Source: Methylobacterium mesophilicum (lineage in GTDB: Bacteria > Pseudomonadota > Alphaproteobacteria > Rhizobiales > Beijerinckiaceae). Taken from it: a stretch of DNA of 64,000 bases. The position numbers and the translations under genes are program-made. The DNA lies in assembly GCF_022179445.1 (NCBI RefSeq), contig NZ_BPQU01000027.1, positions 1 through 64,000 on the forward strand. The letters run 5' to 3'. Shown one piece after another: positions 42,702-51,188 of the stretch. Numbering within the stretch: the stretch's first letter is position 1; every line of letters begins with the position of its first letter. A model generated the notes under the pieces. That model did not search any database, was not told where the DNA came from, and saw only the letters and a program-made list of their open reading frames with translations.

Positions 42702-42862
42702 AGGCTTGAGCGGTACCTCATGAAGCGGGGCTTGGGAAGATAGCCAGAACCACAATCCGAAGCGAAACCCGCGAAGGAGCGGATCGGATCCGTCCGGTTG
42801 TGTGCGCCTGCGAGATTATCCGCCGCGCCTGAGCGCGGGATGAACCGAAAGCGGTCCGCGGT

Positions 42863-44113
42863 TCAGGCCGTCTCGACCCCGGTCACGGTCCCGCCGGCCC
42901 AGACCGGCCCGTAGCCCGAACGCCGCCAAGCCTGCGGGTCCTGGTCGGGGACGCCGCCGCGGGGGAGGGGCGCCGCCGCGCAGGCCAAGCCGCGATAAGC
43001 CAAGCCGCGATCCAGGAGCGCGAGATCGAGGAGCGCCCGGGGCAGGGGCGCCCGCTCCGGATCGGCCAGGGTCGCGGCCAGGTCGCGGCCGCCCGGTCGC
43101 GTGAGGACCACGTCCTCGCCGAACACCAGCGAATCGAGGCGGCGCGGGCCGGCCGATTCGGCGACGGGGCCCGGGATCAGGTGCGCGGGCGCCCGGTGGA
43201 CCACGTGGAGGGCCCGCACGGTCCAGGGCAGGGGCAGGGCGGCGAGCGCCGCCTCGATCAGGGACGGGACCACGAGCCGGGTCGGCACCGGCCGCATCAG
43301 GCCGGCGCGGAACCCCGCCTCGTCGAAGGGAATCACGGTCTCGAGGCTGGCCCCGGCCGCCAGCGCCGCGCCGAGGCCGGTGACCAGCCCGCGCAGGTCG
43401 TGGGCCGGCAGGAGCGTCAGGATCCGTTCGTCCGCCGTCACCGGCAGGACGTCGAGGTGGGCGTCGATCGCCGCGGCGAACGCCGCCGCGCTGCGGTAGA
43501 CCGGCCGGCCCGGGTCGCCCGCCACGAAGGTCACGAGGCCGCGGCTCGCCACCGGCTCGGCGACCCCGCGTTCCAGGGCCATCGCGTCGAGGCTGATCAC
43601 GCCGTCCGGGACGCCGGGCCCGAAGGCGGCGAGGTAGCGCAGGCCGAAATGGCCCATGGCCGCCTGGGCGAGGTCCTCGGCCGGACGGCGCGCCCCGCGG
43701 CGGCCCTCCGTCAGCACCGCGACCAGGCCGGCGGACGCGATCCCGGCCGAGAGCTGCCCGGCATCCCAGAGGGCGGGCATCGGGCAGGGCAGGTGGCCGG
43801 CCGCCTCGACGGCCAGGTGGGCGAGGGCCGATTCGGCGCCGCCGGAGAACCACAGGCCGACCCGGCTGCCCGCGGGCAGCCGCCAGGCGCCGATCCCGCG
43901 CGCGAGCCGGCCGACGATCTCCGCCGCCGCCGCGTAGGTCCAGGTGATCGGCGGGCGCCCGCACCACGCCGCCCGGTCCCCCGAATCACGCAGGGCCGTG
44001 CGCTGCGGGCCGGACCGGGCCGCCGCGAACAGGCTGGCGGACAGCCCGCCGGACCGCGCGGACGCGTCCGGCGCGGCGTCGGCATTCCTCTCCGCCACCG
44101 CGAACGCGCTCAA
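42863..44113 (-). CDS. Degenerate AMP-binding (acyl-CoA synthetase-like) protein
   Basis: A 416-residue protein related to the N-terminal domain of the ANL superfamily: TWTYAAAAEIVGRLARGIGA, LPAGSRVGLWFSGGAESALA and ILTLLPAHDLRGLVTGLGAA match the usual early motifs. The P-loop-like Y-T-S-G-T-T-G-x-P-K-G is replaced by VTFVAGDPGRPVYRS, and the C-terminal domain with the catalytic lysine is missing. Adenylation is unlikely. It may be a regulatory or scaffold paralogue, or a gene on its way to loss, but the frame is intact over its full length. Confidence 0.68.
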   Translation of the reverse strand: MSAFAVAERNADAAPDASARSGGLSASLFAAARSGPQRTALRDSGDRAAWCGRPPITWTYAAAAEIVGRLARGIGAWRLPAGSRVGLWFSGGAESALAHLAVEAAGHLPCPMPALWDAGQLSAGIASAGLVAVLTEGRRGARRPAEDLAQAAMGHFGLRYLAAFGPGVPDGVISLDAMALERGVAEPVASRGLVTFVAGDPGRPVYRSAAAFAAAIDAHLDVLPVTADERILTLLPAHDLRGLVTGLGAALAAGASLETVIPFDEAGFRAGLMRPVPTRLVVPSLIEAALAALPLPWTVRALHVVHRAPAHLIPGPVAESAGPRRLDSLVFGEDVVLTRPGGRDLAATLADPERAPLPRALLDLALLDRGLAYRGLACAAAPLPRGGVPDQDPQAWRRSGYGPVWAGGTVTGVETA

Positions 44114-44590
44114 TCCGCCCCCCGCTCGAACCGCAGATCCATCCGCATGGTCGTCCGACCATGGTTAACCGGCGCCTAAGAGGCGACCACTTGAGACCGG
44201 CTCCCTTGGGCGAGGCTGTCGCCGCGCCGCGGCCGCGGATCCGCGCGGCGCCCGGGGGCCGTGCACGCGGGCGCGGGCAACGTCGCGCTTGCGGCCGGGG
44301 AGGCAGGAGCCTATCGGAGGCCGCTGCGGCACGACGCGCTCCGAGGGGCGCGCGATGCCGTGGTGTCATGCCTTCGCCTCATTCGGAGGGGACAGGCAGG
44401 CCGCCCGGTCGCCGGGGCGAGGGATGCGCGCATGAGGCGCCCATCCTCGCCCGATGGTCGGACCGATTCATCCGGAGCCCCGGGAGGCACGCCACGGCGC
44501 TGCGTGCCCGGGCGGTCCGGCGGACCAGCCCGTCAGGCCGGCTCCGCATTCCGCAAGCCACACCACGTTTCTCCAAAGGGGTCAGAGCCG
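44114..44590. other. Spacer upstream of the IalB-family gene
   Basis: About 475 bases with no supported gene. Holds divergent promoter space for the AMP-binding-like gene and the IalB-family gene. Only a short hairpin near 44171-44185 (GGCGCCT/AGGCG) was noticed. Confidence 0.4.
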
Positions 44591-45373
44591 ATGTCCTTCA
44601 CCCGCCCCGCGACGCTGGCACGCGCCGCCCTCCTCGGCCTTGCGGGCCTCGGCCTCGCGGCCGCCCCGGCGCTGTCCCAGGCGAAGAAGCCCGCGGCCCC
44701 CGCGCCGACCGCGCCCGCCCCCACCGCGCCGAACACCCCGGCCGCCAACACGCCGGCCGGCGCCGCCGCGCAGACCGGTCCCCAGATCGTGACCGTGAAG
44801 TCCGAGCCGAGCCAGGCCGACTGGACCAAGGTCTGCGGCAAGGACCAGGGCTCCGGCACCGACATCTGCTACACGACGCGCGACTTCGTGTCCGACCAGG
44901 GCCAGCCCGTGCTGGCGGTGGCCGTCTACGAGATGAAGAACGCCGCACAGAAGCAGGAAGTGCGCGTGGTGCGCTACCTTCTGCCGCTCGGCCTGCTGCT
45001 GCAGCCGGGCATCCGCTTCAACGTCGACGGCCAGGCCGCGACCCCGGGCCGCTTCGCGGTCTGCTTCCCGAACGGCTGCTTCGCCGAGGCCGGCGGCGTC
45101 GATGCCGGCGTCGTCGCCGCGATGAAGAAGGGCACGACCCTCAACGTCTCGGTCCAGAACCAGACCCAGCGCGAAGTCACCTTCGCGGTGCCGCTGGCCG
45201 GCTTCGGCAAGGCCTTCGACGGCCCGGCCATCGACCCGAAGGTCCTGGAAGAGCAGCAGAAGAAGCTGCAGTCGGAGCTGGAGAAGCGCTCCGAGGACAT
45301 GCGCAAGAAGCTCGAGCAGCAGGGCAGCGCCGCCCCGGCGGCCGGCGCCGCCCCCGCTCCGGCGGCGAAGTAA
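44591..45373 (+). CDS. Invasion-associated locus B (IalB) family protein
   Basis: A 260-residue exported protein: signal peptide ending APALSQA, a Pro/Ala/Thr-rich linker to residue 60, and an IalB domain with WTKVCGKDQGSGTDICYTTR, VRYLLPLGLLLQPGIRFNVD, FAVCFPNGCFAEAG. The four cysteines that form disulphides in the family are present. The tail (LEEQQKKLQSELEKRSEDMR) is a charged coiled coil. In Bartonella IalB helps entry into red cells, but homologues are common in free-living alphaproteobacteria, where they are periplasmic proteins of unclear function. Confidence 0.88.
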   Translation: MSFTRPATLARAALLGLAGLGLAAAPALSQAKKPAAPAPTAPAPTAPNTPAANTPAGAAAQTGPQIVTVKSEPSQADWTKVCGKDQGSGTDICYTTRDFVSDQGQPVLAVAVYEMKNAAQKQEVRVVRYLLPLGLLLQPGIRFNVDGQAATPGRFAVCFPNGCFAEAGGVDAGVVAAMKKGTTLNVSVQNQTQREVTFAVPLAGFGKAFDGPAIDPKVLEEQQKKLQSELEKRSEDMRKKLEQQGSAAPAAGAAPAPAAK

Positions 45374-45393
45374 CGCCGCAGCGGATCGCGATC

Positions 45394-45424
45394 GGGGCCG
45401 GACCGCGAGGGCCGGCCCCTTTTT
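45394..45424 (+). terminator. Rho-independent terminator after the IalB-family gene
   Basis: GGGGCCGG at 45394-45401 pairs with CCGGCCCC at 45412-45419 and is followed by five T residues. Position and structure are typical for the gene ending at 45373. Confidence 0.85.
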
Positions 45425-45450
45425 CATGCGCGATCGCCGGCGCCGGGATT

Positions 45451-45483
45451 CGGGGGCTCCCAAAGGGCTCGCCCTTCGGGAGC
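45451..45483. repeat. Palindrome of the CCAAAGGG type
   Basis: GGGCTCCCAAAGGGC-TC-GCCCTTCGGGAGCCC, nearly perfect. It resembles the first hairpin after kdgK (34798-34818) and could stop the convergent hspQ transcript. Confidence 0.5.
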
Positions 45484-45538
45484 CCGGACCTCGGAAGGAC
45501 GGACTCGGCCGGCTCCTTCGAAGACCGTCGAAAAAAAA

Positions 45539-45877
45539 TCAGTTCCGGACGCGGTCGCGCACGCGGTAGCCGCCGGCCGCGTCGCGCTCGAACATCTCGG
45601 CGATGCCGGCATGGCGCAGCGCCTCGCCGGAGGTGTCCGGCAGGAGGTTCTGCTCGGACACGTAGGCGACGTACTCGGTCTCGGCGTTCTCGGCGAGCAG
45701 GTGGTAGAACGGCTGGTCCTTGCGCGGCCGGACATCCTCGGGGATCGCCAGCCACCATTCCTCGGTGTTGTCGAACACCGGGTCGACGTCGAACACGATA
45801 CCCCGGAACGGGTAGATCCTGTGACGCACCACGGCGCCGATCGCGAACTTCGCGGTTCTCAGTGTTACGTCCGTCAT
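45539..45877 (-). CDS. hspQ: Heat shock protein HspQ
   Basis: A 112-residue protein from ATG 45877: AKFAIGAVVRHRIYPFRGIV, FDVDPVFDNTEEWWLAIPED, and YHLLAENAETEYVAYVSEQN are highly characteristic of the YccV-like family (hemimethylated-DNA-binding fold). In enterobacteria HspQ acts as a specificity factor for the Lon protease. It is on the same strand as the DJ-1 family gene, 47 bases after it. Confidence 0.93.
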   Translation of the reverse strand: MTDVTLRTAKFAIGAVVRHRIYPFRGIVFDVDPVFDNTEEWWLAIPEDVRPRKDQPFYHLLAENAETEYVAYVSEQNLLPDTSGEALRHAGIAEMFERDAAGGYRVRDRVRN

Positions 45878-45924
45878 GACTCTGCCCGCCCAGAGCGGAC
45901 AGATAGGACCGATGCCGAGGCGTG

Positions 45925-46695
45925 TCACCGGGCCGGTGTCATCTCCTGGTGACCGAGGTGTGATTCGGCAGGTCCCGGCTCCGGGATGCCGAGTTCGGCC
46001 GCGATCGCCCGGGCGGTGGCCTCGCGCCGGGCGGTGATCCCGGCCGCCGCCTCCCGGGCCTGCGCCAGGATCGCCGGCGGGGCGCCGCGCGGCGTGCCGC
46101 TGTCGAAGGGCGGCTCCGGGGCGTATTGCATGCCGAGCTGGATCAGCCGGGCGGCATCGTCGCCGCGCAACTCGGCCGCGAGCTGCAGCGCGCCGTCGAT
46201 CCCCGCGGTGACCCCGGCGGCGAACAGCCAGGTGCGGCCGTCGGCATCGGGGTCGATCACCACCCGCGCGTCCACCGCCTCCGCCCCGAACCAAGGCAGC
46301 AGGTGGACCGCGTTCCAGTAGGTCGTCGCCCGCCGCCCGACCAGCAGCCCCGCCGCCCCGAGCAGCAGCGCGCCGGTGCAGACCGAGAAGACGTGGGAGG
46401 CGCCCGAGGCCTGGCTGCGGATCCAGCCGAGCACGGCGGCGTCGCGCATCAGCGCCTCCTGGCCCTGGCCGCCGGGGATGTGCAGCACGTCGAGGCGCGG
46501 CGCCTGCGCCAGGGTGGCGTCGGGGGTGATCCGGAGGCCGCGCAGGTCGCGCACCGGGTCCAGGCTCGGCCCGTAGATCCGGTAGGTCGCATTGGGGATC
46601 CGCGACAGGACCTCGAACGGCCCGGTGAGGTCGATCTGGTCGAGCCCCTCGAACAGGAGCGAACCGATCTGCAGATGGGTCTCGGGGGGAATCAT
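45925..46695 (-). CDS. DJ-1/PfpI family protein (isonitrile hydratase-like)
   Basis: A 256-residue soluble protein: IGSLLFEGLDQIDLTGPFEV, VLHIPGGQGQEALM and FSVCTGALLLGAAGLLVGRR, where the Cys of S-V-C-T-G is the nucleophile. The D-x-x-G-P-x-E and W-N-A-V-H features fit the group that contains isonitrile hydratase InhA. It is divergent from a GlxA-type regulator that has the same domain plus an AraC HTH, with 52 bases between the start codons. Confidence 0.82.
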   Translation of the reverse strand: MIPPETHLQIGSLLFEGLDQIDLTGPFEVLSRIPNATYRIYGPSLDPVRDLRGLRITPDATLAQAPRLDVLHIPGGQGQEALMRDAAVLGWIRSQASGASHVFSVCTGALLLGAAGLLVGRRATTYWNAVHLLPWFGAEAVDARVVIDPDADGRTWLFAAGVTAGIDGALQLAAELRGDDAARLIQLGMQYAPEPPFDSGTPRGAPPAILAQAREAAAGITARREATARAIAAELGIPEPGPAESHLGHQEMTPAR

Positions 46696-46747
46696 GCGGG
46701 CCTCCGCGCTGGACAGGGAGACCCTACCGCGCCACGGTCTGGCCGAG

Positions 46748-47731
46748 ATGCCAAAGACCCCTCGTTTCTCGCCAGATACCCCGCGCCCCGTGGAGCTGCT
46801 GGCCTTCCCGGCGGTGCAGCTCCTCGACGTCGCCGGGCCGCTCCAGGTCTTCGCCACGGCGAACGACCTGAGCGGCGGGCTCGCGCCCTACGCGCCGCGG
46901 GTGATCGCGGCCGGCGACGGGGCGCTCACCGCCTCGGCCGGCCTGCGGCTGGTGGCCGACCCGCTGCCGGAGCGCGGCGCGCCGGTGGACACCCTGATCG
47001 TCGCGGGCGGGCCCGGCGTCACGGCGGCCTGCGCCGACCCGGCGCTGGTGGCCTGGGCGCGGGACCGGGCCGGGTGGGCGCGCCGGGTCGCCTCGGTCTG
47101 CACGGGCGCGTTCCTGCTCGGGGCCACGGGATTCCTCGACGAGCGGCGGGCGGTGACCCACTGGAAGCATTGCGGTGCCCTGGCCCGGCGCTATCCGCTG
47201 GCCCGGGTCGAGCCCGACCCGATCTTCGTGCAGGACGGCCCGGTCTGGACCTCCGCGGGCGTCACCGCGGGGATCGACCTGGCGCTGGCCCTGGTCGAGG
47301 CCGATCTCGGCCGCGACCTCGCCCTGGCGGTGGCGCGCCACCTCGTGATGTTCCTGAAGCGCCCCGGCGGGCAGGCGCAGTTCAGCGCGGCCTTGGCCCT
47401 GCAGGCCGGGGAGGACCGCTTCGCCGCCCTGCACGCCTTCATCGCCCAAAACCTGTCGGGGGATCTGTCGCTCCCGGCCCTGGCGGAGGCCGCCGGGATG
47501 AGCGAACGCAGCCTGAGCCGGCACTACCGGGAGGCGACCGGCCTCACCCCGGCCAGGGCCGTGGAGCGCCTGCGGATCGAGGCGGCCCGGCGGGCGCTCG
47601 CCGAGACCGCGCAACCGGTGAAGCGCATCGCCCGGACCTGCGGCTTCGGCTCCGAGGAGACCCTGCGGCGCAGCTTCCTGCGGCACGTGGCGGCGACGCC
47701 GCAGGCGTATCGGGCGCGGTTCGGGGGGTGA
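46748..47731 (+). CDS. GlxA-family regulator (DJ-1 domain plus AraC HTH)
   Basis: A 327-residue protein. Residues 10-200 form a DJ-1/PfpI domain (VELLAFPAVQLLDVAGPLQV, ASVCTGAFLLGATGFLDERR, VTHWKHCGALARRYP). Residues 220-325 are an AraC-type double helix-turn-helix (LSLPALAEAAGMSERSLSRH and VKRIARTCGFGSEETLRRSF). Such proteins sense small ligands and activate neighbouring genes. It is divergent from the DJ-1 enzyme gene, which is its likely target. The last 208 bases are overlapped on the other strand by the extended end of the DUF559 gene. Confidence 0.9.
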   Translation: MPKTPRFSPDTPRPVELLAFPAVQLLDVAGPLQVFATANDLSGGLAPYAPRVIAAGDGALTASAGLRLVADPLPERGAPVDTLIVAGGPGVTAACADPALVAWARDRAGWARRVASVCTGAFLLGATGFLDERRAVTHWKHCGALARRYPLARVEPDPIFVQDGPVWTSAGVTAGIDLALALVEADLGRDLALAVARHLVMFLKRPGGQAQFSAALALQAGEDRFAALHAFIAQNLSGDLSLPALAEAAGMSERSLSRHYREATGLTPARAVERLRIEAARRALAETAQPVKRIARTCGFGSEETLRRSFLRHVAATPQAYRARFGG

Positions 47732-48090
47732 GGGGGGGGCACACCGGATCGCCGGACGGGAGCAGCCCAGATGGTCTCGCGCACGCCGTCGAGATCCTGG
47801 TGGATGTCGGCATTCAGGATGCGCAGCAGGGCGAAGCCGCAGGCTTCGATGATTTTCGTGCGTGCGGCATCGTAGACAAGCTCATGCCCGGTCGAATGCG
47901 TCGCGCCATCGACCTCCACCACGAGCCTCGCCTCGACACAGGCGAAATCCACGATGAAGCGGTCGATCGGATACTGGCGGCGGAACTTCCAGCCATTGAG
48001 CGCGCGGTTCCGCAGGACGCGCCAGAGCTTGGCCTCGGCGGCGGTCTGTGTCCGCCGGAGATGGCGTGCCCGGGAAATCGATCTGCTCAC
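47524..48090 (-). CDS. DUF559 (Vsr-like) endonuclease with an over-long C-terminus
   Basis: Residues 1-110 match DUF559: RRTQTAAEAKLWRVLRNRAL, FRRQYPIDRFIVDFACVEAR, LVVEVDGATHSTG, RTKIIEACGFALLRILNADI. The D-x-E-x-D-like set (VDFACVEA and VVEVDG) is the PD-(D/E)XK core of Vsr-like nucleases. Family members usually end soon after this. Here about 80 further Arg/Ala/Pro-rich residues run antisense through the end of the GlxA regulator gene; they look like chance coding after loss of the original stop. The enzyme's role is unknown; many are linked with mobile DNA. Confidence 0.75.
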   Translation of the reverse strand: MSRSISRARHLRRTQTAAEAKLWRVLRNRALNGWKFRRQYPIDRFIVDFACVEARLVVEVDGATHSTGHELVYDAARTKIIEACGFALLRILNADIHQDLDGVRETIWAAPVRRSGVPPPHPPNRARYACGVAATCRRKLRRRVSSEPKPQVRAMRFTGCAVSASARRAASIRRRSTALAGVRPVASR

Positions 48091-48139
48091 CGGGTCGTCT
48101 CAACGGCACGGCACCGAATCGACGGGATGATACCGGATC

Positions 48140-48275
48140 AGGACGAAGCGCGGGTCCCCTCTCCCGTGCGGGAGAGGGACAGGGTGAGGGATGCGACCTC
48201 TCCGGAAAGACCTGGCCCCTCACCCCAGCCCTCTCCCGCACGGGAGAGGGGGCGCGTCGCGACCTTCAAAAGCCA
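48140..48275. repeat. Intergenic palindromic repeat, copy D
   Basis: Same structure as copy C: two CTCTCCCG(T/C)(G/A)CGGGAGAG palindromes (about 48159-48178 and 48231-48250) with the central ATGCGACCTCTCCGGAAAGA. It lies between the DUF559 start and the CitE/malyl-CoA lyase-type gene. Confidence 0.8.
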
Positions 48276-48328
48276 GTGCAGTTCCCTGGAACGGGCCACA
48301 CCTCCCCGGCATCGCCCCCCCCCGCGCG

Positions 48329-49378
48329 CTACCCCAGCTGATACACCGCCGCCAGTTCCGGATCCTTCGCGGCGACCAGCTTGGCCAGGTCCACGATGAC
48401 CTTGGCCTGCTTCCAGGTGGCGTCGTCCTGCATCTTGCCGTCGAGCATCACGGCGCCGGTGCCGTCGGGCATGGCCGCGACGATGCGGGCCGCGAACGCC
48501 ACCTCGGCGGGGTCGGGGGCGAAGACGCGCTTGGCGATCGTCACCTGGCTCGGATGCAGCGTCCAGGCGCCGGCGCAGCCCATCAGGAAGGCGTTGCGGA
48601 ACTGCGCCTCGCAGGCATCGCCGTCGGAGAAGTCGCCGAACGGGCCGTAGAACGCCTTGATGCCGTTGGCCATGCAGGCGTCGACCATCTTGGCGATGGT
48701 GTAGTGCCAGAGGTCCTGCTGGGCGGTGGCCCGGGGCGCGTCGCCCGCGGGATCGCTGAGCACCCGGTAATCCGGGTGGCCGCCGCCGACCCGGGTGGTC
48801 TTCATGCCGCGCGACGCCGCCAGGTCGGCCGGGCCGAGGCTCATGCCGTGCATCCGCGGAGAAGCCGACGCGATGGCGTCGACGTTGGCCACGCCCTCGG
48901 CGGTCTCCAGGATCGCGTGGATCAGGATCGGCTTGGTCACCCCGTGCCGGGCCTCGAGCTGGGCGAGCAGCTGGTCGACGTAGTGGATGTCCCACGGCCC
49001 CTCGACCTTGGGCACCATCACGACGTCGAGCTTGGATCCCACCTCGGCGACGATGGTGAACAGGTCGTCCAGGATCCAGGGCGAGTTGAGGGCGTTGATC
49101 CGGGTCCAGAGGCCGGTGCCGGTGGCGGCGAAGTCGGTCGCCTGCGCCATGGCGACGAAGCCCTTGCGGGCCGCCTCCTTCTGGTCGGCCGGGACCGCGT
49201 CCTCCAGGTTGCCCAGCACCACGTCCACGGTGCCGGCGAGCTCGGGCACCCGGGCGCGGACCTTGTCGTTGTGGGGCGGGACGAAGTGGATCATCCGCTC
49301 CAGCCGCACCGGCAGCTCGCGGAACGGGGCCGGCGCGCCGGTGGCGAGGGGCTGGAAGAAGCGGCGGGGCAGTTTCAT
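48329..49378 (-). CDS. CitE/malyl-CoA lyase family protein
   Basis: A 349-residue protein from ATG 49378. The HpcH/HpaI-CitE barrel is clear: VVLGNLEDAVPADQKEAARK with the L-E-D-A-V motif, GLWTRINALNSPW, DVVMVPKVEGPWDIHYVDQL, ILIHAILETAEGVANVDAIA, MHGMSLGPADLAASRGM, and GPFGDFSDGDACEAQFRNAF with HPSQVTIAKRVF. Members split or form L-malyl-CoA, beta-methylmalyl-CoA or citramalyl-CoA with Mg2+. It is longer and more distant than the serine-cycle MclA, so the exact substrate is not fixed. With malate synthase G damaged in this window, an alternative glyoxylate/acetyl-CoA condensing activity is of interest. Confidence 0.85.
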   Translation of the reverse strand: MKLPRRFFQPLATGAPAPFRELPVRLERMIHFVPPHNDKVRARVPELAGTVDVVLGNLEDAVPADQKEAARKGFVAMAQATDFAATGTGLWTRINALNSPWILDDLFTIVAEVGSKLDVVMVPKVEGPWDIHYVDQLLAQLEARHGVTKPILIHAILETAEGVANVDAIASASPRMHGMSLGPADLAASRGMKTTRVGGGHPDYRVLSDPAGDAPRATAQQDLWHYTIAKMVDACMANGIKAFYGPFGDFSDGDACEAQFRNAFLMGCAGAWTLHPSQVTIAKRVFAPDPAEVAFAARIVAAMPDGTGAVMLDGKMQDDATWKQAKVIVDLAKLVAAKDPELAAVYQLG

Positions 49379-49552
49379 GATGGGCCTCTTGTAACGGGCT
49401 TGGCGTCTGGCCCCGTTAAGGCAGGCTTGGGCCGGCGCGTAAAGGCACCCATCGCCAGAGCACCCTCCGACTTTGGGGGCAGCCGCCCGGAGCCGTTCCC
49501 GGCCGTCGTGCAATCGGGACCGGCCCGCCATCCGCGCTGTGACGCGCGCGCG

Positions 49553-50911
49553 TCAGCCCCGCCGGCCCGGGCGGTCGGCCATGCCGACCCGGCTGCCGAA
49601 GAAGTCGCCCCGGCTGCCGGCCACCACCACGAGGCGGCGGACCTCGCCCCGGAGGAACGCCTGCAGGAAGCGGTTGTAGTCGCGGAACGAGACGCAGCCG
49701 TTCGAGGCGCCGGGCTGGCGCAGCATGTAGGTGTGGGCGAGCAGGCCGTCGCGGCCGTGGATCGCGCGGCTGCCGCCGACCGGGTTGAGGCGGATCGCCC
49801 GGACCCCGTGGAACAGGCGCTCGCGCTCGGTCAGGTCGTAGGTGCCGGGGGGCGTCGAGCCGCGCATGCGCAGGTGGACGTAGCGCGGGTCGTCCATGGC
49901 CTCGCCGAGGCCGGAATGGGCCTCCAGCACATCGCCGGAGGGGAGGGTCACGGTGCGGGCGGTGATGTCGTAGACGGCGGTGCCGGCGACGGATTCGGGG
50001 GCAGCGCTGATCCGGGTGCGCGGCGCCTCCTGGGGCAGGGCGTCCGGGCTGGCATAGGCGAGCGCCTGACGCGACTCCGCGCGGGGCGCGGCGGCGCCGA
50101 CGCCGAACAGCGTCTCGAGGAAGGACGGCTCCTCCGCCATGGCGGCGCGGAACACGTCGCGGGTGCGGGGCAGGGCGCGGGCCGCCACCCGGGGGGCCGG
50201 GGCCACGGCCGGGCGCCGCAGCTCGGACGGACGGGCCACCGGCAAGGGGACGAGATTGGGGACGAGGCTCGGCGCGAGGGCGGCGGGGGTCGGCTCGGCG
50301 GCGGCGACCCGGACCGGCGCGGCTGCCTTGGCGGGCACGGCGGCCGCCTGCGCGATCGGGGCTTGGACGACGGGAGCGGGGGCCGGCTCGGCCGACGCCA
50401 TCCGGGCCTGGACCACCTTGCGGGCGACCCGCTGGGCGATCTCCCGGACCGCCGGGGACGGTTCGGCCACCGCGACCTGGAAGGACGCGGCCGGGGGCGG
50501 CGCCCCGAAGGCTGTGGCGGCGCCGGAGCCGAGCGCCGGGCTCGGATCGAGCATCCAGGCGATGCTCGGCCGCGGCGCGGGCCGGGATGCGGGGGCGGGC
50601 TGCGCCTCGGCGACCGGGGCGGTCTCGCTCCCGGTAGTCGACCAAGTGATCGGCAGGCCGTGCGGCAGGGTCAGGACGGTCCAGCCGGCCATCGACAGGG
50701 CGGCCAGCGAGATCAGCGCCGTGAGCCGGGCGCGGCGGCGGGCCCGCCGCATGGCGCTCGGGTAGGGCGCCCGGCCCGGGGGCGCGTAAGACGCCTCGTA
50801 GACGAGGCGCGGATAGGGCGCCGGCCCGGGGGCCGGGAGAGGGGCCGCGAATGGGGCCGCGAAACAGGCGGCATCGCGGTACGCGGGTCGGGAATACGCA
50901 ACCTGGGCCAT
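49553..50911 (-). CDS. DUF2778 (Tlde1-like) protein with a long linker
   Basis: A 452-residue protein from ATG 50911. One hydrophobic helix near residue 70 (LTALISLAALSMAGWTVLTL) is preceded by a Pro/Tyr-rich stretch and followed by over 200 residues of Ala/Pro-rich linker. The C-terminal domain has LRMRGSTPPGTYDLTERERL, SRAIHGRDGLLAHTYMLRQP and GASNGCVSFRDYNRFLQAFL, with the His and Cys of an L,D-transpeptidase-like active site. DUF2778 includes Tlde1 peptidoglycan-attacking effectors, but a chromosomal membrane-tethered form is more likely to edit the cell's own wall. It is next to an AmpG-like permease. Confidence 0.78.
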   Translation of the reverse strand: MAQVAYSRPAYRDAACFAAPFAAPLPAPGPAPYPRLVYEASYAPPGRAPYPSAMRRARRRARLTALISLAALSMAGWTVLTLPHGLPITWSTTGSETAPVAEAQPAPASRPAPRPSIAWMLDPSPALGSGAATAFGAPPPAASFQVAVAEPSPAVREIAQRVARKVVQARMASAEPAPAPVVQAPIAQAAAVPAKAAAPVRVAAAEPTPAALAPSLVPNLVPLPVARPSELRRPAVAPAPRVAARALPRTRDVFRAAMAEEPSFLETLFGVGAAAPRAESRQALAYASPDALPQEAPRTRISAAPESVAGTAVYDITARTVTLPSGDVLEAHSGLGEAMDDPRYVHLRMRGSTPPGTYDLTERERLFHGVRAIRLNPVGGSRAIHGRDGLLAHTYMLRQPGASNGCVSFRDYNRFLQAFLRGEVRRLVVVAGSRGDFFGSRVGMADRPGRRG

Positions 50912-51188
50912 GCGGGAACTCGCGTACGCGCTTCCCCGTATGGCAGCCGTCGCCGTTCGCCCGCGGAGGCTTTTTCCGCGCACGTGGCCTGGGCTGCCCG
51001 TCTGGGGAGGACATCAACCGTCCAGCCCATTAGGCCTCGGCGTGGTTAATCTTGGCTAAAGAGCCGGCAACGCCGGACGCACCGCCCTGGAACACGCTCG
51101 GACGGCGTGCGGAACACCGGACACGCGCCCCGAAAAGCGGTCGCCGACGCGCGAAGACTGAGGAGACCGTCCGCTCGTCTGCAGGCCG

